Source: an uncultured Eubacteriaceae bacterium (GTDB lineage Bacteria > Bacillota > Clostridia > Lachnospirales > CAG-274). Taken from it: a stretch of 5,227 nt of DNA. This document shows, one piece after another, positions 1-4,926 of the stretch; positions within the stretch are counted from its first letter, which is position 1; each line of letters opens with the position of its first letter. Location: contig CALIRN010000040.1 of the NCBI GenBank assembly GCA_938042265.1, positions 1 to 5,227 on the forward strand, read 5' to 3'. Both the position numbers and the translations under genes were made by a program. The notes beneath the pieces are model-generated. The model did not search any database. It was not told the DNA's origin and saw nothing but the letters and a program-made list of their open reading frames with translations.

Positions 1-451
1 AATGGTCAAGTTCTAATACCATGAATATATCGGCTATATAATTGGTATTATATCTTTCAATCCTTACAAATCCCATTTTTTCATATAGAGAAACAGCCTT
101 TATACTTGATGATAATGTATCAAGATACATCTCTTTGTAACCGTCTTGTCGTGCTTTTAATATGGCAGTTTTAAGTAGTTGATACCCTAATCCTTTTTTA
201 TGATACTGTTCCAAAAGATATAATGATTTCAGTTCGCAATATTCATCATTTAGTTTTTTCAGTGCAACCGTACCAATTATATCTTTCCCATCGAACAAAC
301 ACCAAAAATTTTCAAAAAACTCTTCAATACTATTATACATTTTATGGCGTCCGTTCAGTTCTAAACTCCTGCCCGATTGTGGCAGACATTTTTCTAAAAA
401 ATGAAGTAAACAATTATTATATTGTATATTATATTCCTTAATTGTAAACAT
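1..451 (-). CDS. GNAT-family N-acetyltransferase, C-terminus cut by window edge
   Basis: The minus-strand frame is open from an ATG at 451 to the left edge, giving 150 residues with no stop. Members of this family are commonly 150-170 residues, so only the last few are probably missing. GNAT enzymes move an acetyl group from acetyl-CoA to an amine. The acetyl-CoA loop is visible at residues 84-89 (HKKGLG, the Q/R-x-x-G-x-G/A motif), preceded by the usual beta strand (CELKSLYLL, ~72-80) and followed by the conserved SLYEKMGF at 121-128. The start is supported by AAGGAGT at 455-461, three bases before the ATG, which is a slightly short spacing. It lies 30 bases downstream of the MATE exporter with no terminator between, so it is probably co-transcribed. 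It is clearly more AT-rich than the exporter. The substrate (drug, peptide or protein amine) cannot be told. Family is confident, role is not. Confidence 0.88.
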   Translation of the reverse strand, partial: MFTIKEYNIQYNNCLLHFLEKCLPQSGRSLELNGRHKMYNSIEEFFENFWCLFDGKDIIGTVALKKLNDEYCELKSLYLLEQYHKKGLGYQLLKTAILKARQDGYKEMYLDTLSSSIKAVSLYEKMGFVRIERYNTNYIADIFMVLELDH

Positions 452-481
452 TTTACTCCTTAAAGTTTTCGCTGTATAATT

Positions 482-1849
482 TTAAAACAATTTGTACTGA
501 AGCCATTTCCCGTTAACAAATCGTGTCGTAAATATGGCCGCTCTGACAATCCAATCAGCGAACATTCCAATCCACACCCCCATAAGTCCGAAGTGAAATA
601 CCCTTACGAGGAAAATGCCAAGTGCTACACGACAACCCCACATGATACAGACAGAAGCGATCATGGAAAATTTCACGTCGCCTGCTGCCCGAAGTCCATA
701 TGGAAGCCCAAATGCACCTACCCATACTAATGGTTTTACAACCGTCATTGCAACAACCAACTCAAAACACATTTGCGCTGCCTCAACCTCCATGCCTGCA
801 AGTAATGTTACAGGCTTTGTAATTGCAAGTACCAAAAGACATGATACTAATGTTCCAATTCCCGCTATGCACATTAGCTTTACGATATAATATTTTGCCT
901 CTTCTTTCCTGTTTGCGCCAATAAGCTGACCAACCACCGTCATAAGCCCGATTCCAACACTATTGCCGAAAATACCATTTACATTCTCAAAAATGTTTGT
1001 CATTGCCTGCGCTGACATTGCTATTGTCCCCATTGTCGAAACTGTAGACTGAACAGCGAGCTTTCCAAACTGAAACATTCCGTTCTCAATTCCCGACGGA
1101 ACACCTATTGCCATTATCGCTAATATAAGCGGCATATCGGGGTAGATTTTCAAATAGTTCTTTACTACAATTATCTGCCTTGGCTTTCTTAGGCAGTAGA
1201 AAATCACGACTGTGCAAAAAACCCTTGACAAAAGCGTTGCAAGGGCAGCTCCTGCCACGCCCCATTTAAAACCGTAGATAAATAATGCATTTCCCATAAC
1301 ATTTATGACATTTGAAAAAACAGATACTTTTGTCGGGAATTTTGAATTTCCCGATGCCCTGTAAAACGCAGCTCCTGCACTGAACAATGCTAAGAATGGG
1401 TAGGAGATAACCGTTATCATAAAATAAACCAACGAATTTTCCATTACAGTGTCATCAACCGTTCCAAATACCAGCCGTAAGAGCCTCTCTCCGCCTAAAA
1501 TGCAAACCACTGTTATCGAGAGCGAAATTACAAACACTGTAAGCACAACCTGTTCCGCCGCTCTGTTGCTTTGTTTTTTGTTTCCGCTACCAATATACTG
1601 TGAGCAGATGATTGCTGCGCCGGATGCCATTGCCAAAAATACTTGTATGACAAGGTTATTTATTGCGTCCACAAGGGACACTGCCGATATTGCCTCGTTT
1701 CCAACAGTCGAAACCATTATCGTATCCACCATTCCCATAAGGGAATTTAAAAACTGCTCTATGATTATCGGCAGAAGCAACCAAAACAGTGTCCTGTTGC
1801 TAAATAAAATATTTTCCCAATCTATCTGCTTTTTTTCATATAGTTTCAT
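482..1849 (-). CDS. MATE-family multidrug/toxin efflux transporter
   Basis: This 455-residue membrane protein has the usual length and 12-helix pattern of MATE (multidrug and toxic compound extrusion) transporters. These are plasma-membrane antiporters that expel cationic or amphipathic compounds using a Na+ or H+ gradient. Family marks are the first helix with P27, E31 and then the VDTIMVSTVG stretch (41-50), SQYIGSGN (83-90), RASGNSKFPT (164-173) followed by VINVMGNALFIYG, the second-half repeat starting at PSGIENGMFQFGKL (251-264), VGQLIGANRKEEAK (306-319), and GLRAAGDVKF (385-394). The two homologous halves of about 220 residues are both present, so the gene looks intact. The ATG at 1849 has GGAG ten bases upstream (1860-1863), and that site overlaps the stop codon of the small ORF before it, suggesting translational coupling. 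A promoter lies at 2045-2073. Ion and drug specificity cannot be read; DinF-like or NorM-like naming would be a guess. Confidence 0.95.
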   Translation of the reverse strand: MKLYEKKQIDWENILFSNRTLFWLLLPIIIEQFLNSLMGMVDTIMVSTVGNEAISAVSLVDAINNLVIQVFLAMASGAAIICSQYIGSGNKKQSNRAAEQVVLTVFVISLSITVVCILGGERLLRLVFGTVDDTVMENSLVYFMITVISYPFLALFSAGAAFYRASGNSKFPTKVSVFSNVINVMGNALFIYGFKWGVAGAALATLLSRVFCTVVIFYCLRKPRQIIVVKNYLKIYPDMPLILAIMAIGVPSGIENGMFQFGKLAVQSTVSTMGTIAMSAQAMTNIFENVNGIFGNSVGIGLMTVVGQLIGANRKEEAKYYIVKLMCIAGIGTLVSCLLVLAITKPVTLLAGMEVEAAQMCFELVVAMTVVKPLVWVGAFGLPYGLRAAGDVKFSMIASVCIMWGCRVALGIFLVRVFHFGLMGVWIGMFADWIVRAAIFTTRFVNGKWLQYKLF

Positions 1850-1855
1850 TTAAAA

Positions 1856-2011
1856 TTATCTCCAAAAGCTCGACTGTTCATGTTCAATTAGCCATGTTTC
1901 TATTGCTGTTGTAACAGATGTATCGGCATCAGTAATTGTTCCGTTACTCTCATTAAAATAGATATAACCGCCGGGGACAGCATAGGCAAAATCCGTATCA
2001 CTTTGTGTCAT
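1856..2011 (-). CDS. Small ORF (51 aa), first gene of the exporter transcript; possible surface-protein remnant
   Basis: An open frame runs from an ATG at 2011 to a TAA at 1856-1858, only six bases before the MATE start. The 51 residues are acidic, lack cysteine, and have no signal peptide or membrane helix. The stretch GGYIYFNESNGTITDADTSV resembles a module I associate with secreted leucine-rich-repeat (BspA-like) proteins of Clostridia, but the following residues do not continue into the usual repeats, so this is a weak memory-based match. The ATG has no ribosome binding site of its own: the strong GGAGG at 2034-2038 is 22 bases away and instead suits a TTG at 2028 in another frame. The frame is open ten codons further upstream without a start codon. 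It may be a real small protein translated by re-initiation, or the decayed start of an older gene whose promoter now serves the exporter. Confidence 0.4.
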   Translation of the reverse strand: MTQSDTDFAYAVPGGYIYFNESNGTITDADTSVTTAIETWLIEHEQSSFWR

Positions 2012-2028
2012 TGCTGTAAGCTCTGCAA
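2008..2028 (-). other. Six-codon TTG micro-ORF ending on the ATG of the small ORF
   Basis: GGAGG at 2034-2038 is placed five bases before a TTG at 2028. Reading from it gives six codons (MQSLQQ) and a TGA at 2008-2010 whose first two bases are shared with the ATG of the 51-residue ORF. This is the classic overlap for translational re-initiation. Alternatively it marks an ancient frameshift near the start of a gene that once began at the TTG. There is no evidence that the peptide itself has a function. Confidence 0.3.
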
Positions 2029-2044
2029 AATTTCCTCCAGTTTA

Positions 2045-2073
2045 ATTATATTACAATATGTCATATTTATCAA
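2045..2073 (-). promoter_or_regulatory. Sigma-A-type promoter for small ORF-MATE-GNAT operon
   Basis: On the minus strand a -35 box TTGATA (2068-2073) and a perfect -10 box TATAAT (2045-2050) are separated by exactly 17 bases. The start of transcription would fall near 2037-2039, which is right on the GGAGG ribosome binding site, so the messenger would have almost no 5' leader. A 17-bp dyad (2049-2065) covers the spacer and touches the -10, so a bound repressor would block this promoter. Confidence 0.8.
2049..2065. promoter_or_regulatory. Operator-like dyad O1 inside exporter promoter
   Basis: TATTACA-ATA-TGTCATA is an inverted repeat of two 7-base arms around a 3-base centre, with one mismatch. 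Its right arm is identical to that of the perfect dyad at 2082-2098, and the layout is the same. It sits in the spacer of the minus-strand promoter and overlaps the -35 of the plus-strand one. It probably binds the neighbouring Cro/CI-type protein. Confidence 0.6.
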
Positions 2074-2079
2074 TAATAA
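2051..2079 (+). promoter_or_regulatory. Probable promoter of the HTH regulator gene
   Basis: On the plus strand TTACAA (2051-2056) and TAATAA (2074-2079) are separated by 17 bases. Each hexamer departs from consensus, so this is weaker than the divergent promoter with which it almost completely overlaps. Predicted transcription start is near 2086, inside the dyad at 2082-2098, leaving a leader of about 25 bases before the TTG start. Confidence 0.5.
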
Positions 2080-2081
2080 AT

Positions 2082-2098
2082 TATGACATACTGTCATA
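2082..2098. promoter_or_regulatory. Perfect operator-like dyad O2 at regulator transcription start
   Basis: TATGACA-TAC-TGTCATA is a perfect inverted repeat with 7-base arms and a 3-base centre. It ends directly against the ribosome binding site of the HTH gene and covers its predicted transcription start, which is the usual position for autorepression. Its centre is 33 bp from that of O1, about three helical turns, so two dimers would bind the same face of the DNA. Confidence 0.7.
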
Positions 2099-2113
2099 GA
2101 GGTGGACACATTG
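2099..2113 (+). promoter_or_regulatory. Ribosome binding site that decides a TTG start
   Basis: GAGGTG at 2099-2104 matches the anti-Shine-Dalgarno complement and is six bases before the TTG at 2111-2113. The in-frame GTG at 2102 that automatic calling would prefer lies inside this ribosome binding site and has none of its own. Confidence 0.75.
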
Positions 2114-2323
2114 GATAACAATTTAAAACTTTTACGAAAAGAGAAAAAACTCACACAAATAGCACTGCAAATGCAGACAGGCATTGATCAGGCGCTTATA
2201 TCCAAATACGAAAACGGTGAGCGAATACCGCCCACCGAAATACTTATGCAGCTTGCCGACTTTTATAACACCAGCATGGACTATATTATGAAAAGAACCG
2301 ATAAAAGAGATTTTAACAAATAA
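2111..2323 (+). CDS. XRE/Cro-CI-type HTH transcriptional regulator (70 aa)
   Basis: The protein is a stand-alone helix-turn-helix domain of the HTH_3 (Cro/CI, XRE) family. It binds DNA as a dimer, normally as a repressor. The domain fills residues ~4-58: LKLLRKEKKLTQIALQMQTG covers helices 1-2, and the recognition helix and its cap are in IDQALISKYENGERIPP, followed by LMQLADFYNTSMDYIM. There is no sensor or dimerisation domain after it, only a short basic tail (KRTDKRDFNK), so how it would sense an inducer is not visible. I place the start at TTG 2111 because of the ribosome binding site just upstream; a GTG at 2102 would add three residues. It is transcribed away from the exporter operon, and two dyads lie between them, so it most likely represses both itself and the exporter. 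It could instead activate; the position of O1 inside the promoter argues against that. Confidence 0.9.
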   Translation: MDNNLKLLRKEKKLTQIALQMQTGIDQALISKYENGERIPPTEILMQLADFYNTSMDYIMKRTDKRDFNK

Positions 2324-2375
2324 AACAGTCTCTTAACCTACTAAATTAATGAGCCGTTTTTATAATCAGAAATTT

Positions 2376-2405
2376 ATAAAAATCTTATTTATCTTTTTAA
2401 TAAGA
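2376..2405 (-). terminator. Weak AT-rich terminator candidate after alcohol dehydrogenase
   Basis: On the minus strand, TCTTATT (2405-2399) can pair with AATAAGA (2389-2383) across a nine-base loop, and TTTTTAT follows immediately. The 7-bp stem contains only one G-C pair, so it is weak. It is the best candidate between the dehydrogenase stop codon and the convergent HTH gene. Confidence 0.35.
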
Positions 2406-2451
2406 GTATCCTCAAAAAATCGTATATTAAGTTTATAACACAATCTTCGGA

Positions 2452-3630
2452 TTAAAGTGCCATTTTGTAAATAGCTAGCATATCTTTCTCATGGAGTACC
2501 TTTGCTGAGCCTTTACTGCCACCTGCGGCAATACTGCACTTGTGTGCAAGCTCCTTAAGCTGCTCCTCTGTAGGGTGAATACCCAATTCCAACATAGAGG
2601 TAGGCATATTTATTTCACGATAAAACTCCTCCATTTTTTCAATTCCCTTGAGCGCCGTTTCCGCCATGGAGCCGCTGTCTGCAATACCCATCACATTTAT
2701 CGCAAAGCGATAAAAACGAGGCAGGCAGTTCATATAAACATATCTTGCCCAGCTTCCCCATATTGCCGCTAAGCCTGCACCGTGTGCCACGTCAAACATA
2801 CCGCCTATTTCATGCTCCAGACCGTGGGATGCAAAATCACCACCGCCGTTTCCGCAGCCGGTCAATCCGTTGTGTGAAAGACTTCCCGCCCACATAACCT
2901 CGGCTCTTGCCTCATAATTGTTTGGCTCCTTTACAAGGATTTTAGCATTTTTGATTACAGTACGCATAAGTCCCTCTGCAATGCTGTCAGTAATCTCCAT
3001 ATTTCCGTTTGAGGTAAAATACCTCTCCATTGTATGCATAAGAATATCGGTACAGCCGCAGGCGGTCTGATATTCAGGCAAGGTCATTGTAAGCTCAGGA
3101 TTCATAACAGCAAAAACAGGACGGCACAAATCACTGTTGCAGCCACGCTTAATACCGCCCTCCTCCTTTGTAATAACGGATGAATCACTCATTTCACTGC
3201 CTGCTGCGGCAATAGTCAGTACAACACCAATAGGCAGACAAGCCTGCGGCTTGCGCCTTCTGTCATAAAAATCCCAAACATCACCCTCGTTTGACACACC
3301 GTAGCCTATAGCCTTTGCCGAATCTATGGCACTGCCTCCGCCTACCGCAAGAATAAAATCAACGCCTTCTTTTTTGGCAAGCTCTATACCTTTGTATACC
3401 AAGGACAGCCTTGGATTAGGCACTGCTCCGCCAAGCTCTGTATAATCAATATTCTCCGCCTCTAAGGCTGACTTAACCCTGTCAAGCAAACCTGAACGCC
3501 TAACACTGCCCATGCCGTAATGTATAAGTACTTTTCTACAGCTCTGCGTCTTAACCAGACTGCCCACCATATTTTCAGTACCCTTTCCAAAAATAATCTT
3601 AGTAGGAGTAAAGTAATTAAAATTATTCAT
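2452..3630 (-). CDS. Group III iron-dependent alcohol dehydrogenase (butanol dehydrogenase type)
   Basis: The 392-residue cytosolic enzyme belongs to the iron-containing alcohol dehydrogenases, which interconvert aldehydes and primary alcohols with NAD(P)H. The nucleotide-binding loop is GGGSAIDSAKAI (97-108). The four metal ligands are all present with family spacing: D195 and H199 in CGCTDILMHTME, H269 in DFASHGLEHE, and H283 in DVAHGAG; H273 is the usual extra active-site histidine. Overall form (FxxPTKIIFGKG at the N-terminus, PNPRLSLVYKGIELAKKEGVDFILAVGGGS) is that of the BdhA/BdhB-YqhD branch rather than the 1,3-propanediol branch. A role in reducing fermentation aldehydes or detoxifying them is inferred. 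The ATG at 3630 has GGGTGA seven bases upstream (3638-3643). It follows the GNAT gene by 31 bases and probably shares its transcript. Exact substrate and NADH versus NADPH preference cannot be settled by eye. Confidence 0.95.
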   Translation of the reverse strand: MNNFNYFTPTKIIFGKGTENMVGSLVKTQSCRKVLIHYGMGSVRRSGLLDRVKSALEAENIDYTELGGAVPNPRLSLVYKGIELAKKEGVDFILAVGGGSAIDSAKAIGYGVSNEGDVWDFYDRRRKPQACLPIGVVLTIAAAGSEMSDSSVITKEEGGIKRGCNSDLCRPVFAVMNPELTMTLPEYQTACGCTDILMHTMERYFTSNGNMEITDSIAEGLMRTVIKNAKILVKEPNNYEARAEVMWAGSLSHNGLTGCGNGGGDFASHGLEHEIGGMFDVAHGAGLAAIWGSWARYVYMNCLPRFYRFAINVMGIADSGSMAETALKGIEKMEEFYREINMPTSMLELGIHPTEEQLKELAHKCSIAAGGSKGSAKVLHEKDMLAIYKMAL

Positions 3631-3661
3631 AAAAAGCTCACCCTTTCCATTTTTACGTATA

Positions 3662-4213
3662 TTAATTAATCTTTACTATCTTATTCCATTCCTCTTTTGT
3701 AATACAGCTTATATGCTCGGTACGAATATATCTCATAAGCTCCCAATAAATATCCTTATTGGTGTGATGATATATAAAACCACATTTTTCCTGCACGCGT
3801 TTTGACCTGTTATTTCCGTCAAAATAACCGCACCACAGTCTTTCAAGCCTCAGTTCATCAAAAGCATATCTCATTAGCCTGCGGACAGCCTCAGGTATCA
3901 GCCCCTGTCCCCAATACGATACACCTATCCAATATCCTATTTCTCCCTCATTATCAGCAATGTCAAGGTCGCTCGCCTCTCCAATCATTAAACCAACACT
4001 TCCCACAGCTCTGCCTTCGCTTTTAGGCACAACGGCAAAGGTACCCTCTGCGGATAAAACGTTACGGATAATTTCCCTGCTGTTTTCAACGCTTGTATGA
4101 ACAGGCCAGCCTGCAGCAGGTCCCACCTGCGGATTGCGTGCAAATTCATATAAATCCTCAGCATCACTTTCCTGCCATGGTCTTAAAATCAATCTTTCCG
4201 TTTCCAAAATCAT
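3662..4213 (-). CDS. RimJ/RimL-type GNAT N-acetyltransferase
   Basis: This is an intact acetyltransferase of the Acetyltransf_3 group, whose members acetylate ribosomal protein N-termini, drugs or small amines. It opens with ILETERLILRPW, the standard beginning of this group, followed by ESDAEDLYEFARNP. The acetyl-CoA site is in IGYWIGVSYWGQGLIPEAV (the GQGLIPEA loop), and NNRSKRVQEKCGF gives the conserved C-terminal NxxSxxxxEKxGF motif. A short extension (ISCITKEEWNKIVKIN) ends the protein. Two ATGs are possible: 4219, only three bases after GGAGG (4223-4227), and 4213, nine bases after it. I prefer 4213, giving 183 residues; the other adds two. The ATG at 4219 overlaps the stop of the broken GNAT fragment before it. 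It is followed 31 bases later by the alcohol dehydrogenase. Substrate unknown. Confidence 0.92.
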   Translation of the reverse strand: MILETERLILRPWQESDAEDLYEFARNPQVGPAAGWPVHTSVENSREIIRNVLSAEGTFAVVPKSEGRAVGSVGLMIGEASDLDIADNEGEIGYWIGVSYWGQGLIPEAVRRLMRYAFDELRLERLWCGYFDGNNRSKRVQEKCGFIYHHTNKDIYWELMRYIRTEHISCITKEEWNKIVKIN

Positions 4214-4215
4214 TA

Positions 4216-4358
4216 TCATAACCCTCCAAAATTCAGAGACATTCTAAACCCGTTCCGCCCGCAATTAAAAACCTTATTTTCAGGAAACGAATTATTATAC
4301 AGCTGCATATAAAGTTCATAAGTCCGTCAATATCTTCTTTTACAGCATCTCTTATCAT
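4216..4358 (-). pseudogene. Frameshifted, truncated GNAT acetyltransferase remnant
   Basis: An ATG at 4358 with a good ribosome binding site (GGAG at 4366-4369, spacing seven) begins MIRDAVKEDIDGL, a typical GNAT opening. The frame then degenerates into hydrophobic non-family residues and stops at 4233-4235. In another frame the sequence continues sensibly as YELYMQLYNNSFPENK, and adding one base near 4320-4322 joins the two into DGLYELYMQLYNNSFPEN, the first two helices of a small GNAT enzyme. After PENK the family likeness is lost, and that frame ends at a TGA (4216-4218) overlapping the first ATG of the intact GNAT gene. So at least one frameshift and loss of the catalytic domain are implied. 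As read, a 41-residue peptide could still be made, and its translation might feed the next gene. Confidence 0.65.
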
Positions 4359-4384
4359 AAACACACTCCAAAACAGTTTACTTT

Positions 4385-4413
4385 ATTATATATACCCTAT
4401 TATTTCAAGTAAA
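4385..4413 (-). promoter_or_regulatory. Promoter for GNAT remnant-GNAT-alcohol dehydrogenase unit
   Basis: A perfect -10 TATAAT (4385-4390) lies 17 bases from a TTTACT -35 (4408-4413, four of six consensus bases). Transcription would start near 4378, about 20 bases before the ATG of the GNAT remnant. No operator-like dyad is evident around it. Confidence 0.6.
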
Positions 4414-4462
4414 TCAAAACCCAAACCCTTGTTTTCATAGTACATTATACAACATTTGGGCT

Positions 4463-4491
4463 TTGACGTCCTTTGCTTTGAGTAATATAAT
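4463..4491 (+). promoter_or_regulatory. Orphan plus-strand promoter facing the tRNA unit
   Basis: TTGACG (4463-4468) and TATAAT (4486-4491) are separated by exactly 17 bases: eleven of twelve consensus bases with ideal spacing. No coding frame with a ribosome binding site follows; the next thing downstream is the shared hairpin at 4571-4592 and then the tRNA genes in antisense. Confidence 0.6.
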
Positions 4492-4497
4492 GCTAAA

Positions 4498-4596
4498 GCA
4501 AGCTTTTGCGTAGAATTAGCTGTAAGGCTAAAACTCTCTAACACGTATGTGTTTATTACAGCATAAAAAAGGACCTCTCCAACGAGAAGTCCATTT
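4498..4596 (+). ncRNA. Candidate ~100-nt structured RNA, unrecognised
   Basis: This is the stretch expected from the orphan plus-strand promoter to the bidirectional hairpin. It can fold: GCTGTAA (4519-4525) pairs perfectly with TTACAGC (4556-4562), enclosing a small hairpin AACAC-GTAT-GTGTT (4540-4553). A competing hairpin TTAGC-TGTAAG-GCTAA (4516-4531) uses the same bases as the long stem, so two exclusive folds are possible. The hairpin at 4571-4592 followed by ATTTT could end the RNA. I recognise no known RNA family or riboswitch. All stems are short, and the region may simply be spacer. Confidence 0.3.
4565..4592 (-). terminator. Intrinsic terminator of the tRNA unit (possibly bidirectional)
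   Basis: On the minus strand a 9-bp stem (4592-4584 with 4579-4571, one G-U pair) closes a four-base GTTG loop and is followed at once by six T (4570-4565). This is a textbook intrinsic terminator eight bases after the end of tRNA-Cys. Read on the plus strand, the same stem is followed by ATTTT, so it could also stop transcripts from the orphan promoter. Confidence 0.9.
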
Positions 4597-4599
4597 TCA

Positions 4600-4671
4600 A
4601 GGCGACACCCAGATTTGAACTGGGGATCAGGGAGTTGCAGTCCCGTGCCTTAGCCACTTGGCTATGTCGCC
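4600..4671 (-). tRNA. tRNA-Cys (GCA)
   Basis: The minus strand folds as a full cloverleaf. The acceptor GGCGACA pairs with TGTCGCC over seven bases, the T arm is CCCAG-TTCAAAT-CTGGG, and the anticodon loop CTGCAAC gives anticodon GCA, reading UGC/UGU. Base 73 is U, as expected for bacterial tRNA-Cys. CCA is not encoded, so it must be added by the nucleotidyltransferase. The first pair of the anticodon stem is a C-U mismatch (27/43). It is last in the three-tRNA unit. Confidence 0.96.
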
Positions 4672-4677
4672 ATACAA

Positions 4678-4699
4678 TATTATATGCTGGCATATAATA
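4678..4699 (-). other. Spacer hairpin between tRNA-Glu and tRNA-Cys
   Basis: A perfect 9-bp inverted repeat (4678-4686 and 4691-4699) around a CTGG loop lies seven bases before the mature 5' end of tRNA-Cys. It is all A-T except one pair and has no T-run, so it is not a terminator. A weaker CTTAA/TTAAG pair (4709-4713, 4723-4727) lies nearby. Likely these help separate the tRNAs during processing. Confidence 0.5.
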
Positions 4700-4733
4700 A
4701 AAATGCTCCTTAACTTATTTAATTAAGAAGCGA

Positions 4734-4805
4734 TGACCCGTGGGGGAATCGAACCCCCGTTTTAGCCGTGAGAGGGCCACGTCTTAACCGCTTGACCAAC
4801 GGGCC
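4734..4805 (-). tRNA. tRNA-Glu (CUC)
   Basis: The acceptor GGCCCGT pairs with ACGGGTC (one G-U pair), followed by discriminator A. The T arm is GGGGG-TTCGATT-CCCCC. The anticodon stem TGGCC/GGCTA holds the loop CTCTCAC, giving anticodon CUC, which reads GAG only. A UUC isoacceptor is normally essential as well and must lie elsewhere. CCA is not encoded. It is the middle gene of the unit. Confidence 0.96.
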
Positions 4806-4817
4806 TTAAAATAAAAG

Positions 4818-4889
4818 CTCCCCGAGTAGGATTCGAACCTACGACCCTCCGGTTAACAGCCGGATGCTCTACCGCTGAGCTATCGAGGA
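4818..4889 (-). tRNA. tRNA-Asn (GUU)
   Basis: The acceptor TCCTCGA pairs with TCGGGGA (one U-G pair), with discriminator G. The D arm is GCTC-AGCGGTA-GAGC, the anticodon stem is TCCGG/CCGGA around CTGTTAA (anticodon GUU, reading AAC/AAU), and the T arm is GTAGG-TTCGAAT-CCTAC. CCA is not encoded. It is first in the unit, about 30 bases after the predicted transcription start. Confidence 0.97.
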
Positions 4890-4892
4890 TTA

Positions 4893-4921
4893 TTGTCCGC
4901 TAAGACCTGCCTTAGTGACAA
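4893..4921 (-). other. 5'-leader hairpin of the tRNA transcript
   Basis: Directly at the predicted transcription start, TTGTC and GACAA (4917-4921 with 4893-4897) and, inside them, CTAAG and CTTAG (4911-4915 with 4900-4904) pair around a six-base loop with a small internal loop. The primary transcript would therefore begin with a hairpin that ends four bases before tRNA-Asn. Probably it protects or positions the precursor for 5' processing. Confidence 0.5.
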
Positions 4922-4926
4922 AATTT

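Noticed and set aside
615..890. Plus-strand open frame of 91 codons within the exporter gene
   Set aside because: It is antisense to the well-supported MATE gene, has no ribosome binding site and no family likeness. The same applies to the frames at 1449-1853, 223-441, 2542-2772 and 3802-4026, all antisense to recognised genes.
2330..2360. Possible terminator of the HTH gene (bulged CTCTTAA/TTAATGAG stem followed by CCGTTTTT)
   Set aside because: The stem has a bulge, is AT-rich, and is separated from the T-run by three bases; too weak to annotate.
3627..3650. Seven-codon ORF (MERVSFL) whose stop overlaps the alcohol dehydrogenase ATG
   Set aside because: It contains the dehydrogenase's own ribosome binding site and lacks one itself, so it is most likely chance.
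4403..4438. Short minus-strand ORF (MKTRVWVLIYLK) with a TATAAT at 4444-4449
   Set aside because: There is no acceptable -35 at the right distance and no ribosome binding site; twelve codons are not support enough.
4492..4509. Near-palindrome GCTAAAGCAAGCTTTTGC as a small-RNA hairpin
   Set aside because: It begins directly after the -10 box, so the predicted transcript would start in its middle; it also has a mismatch.
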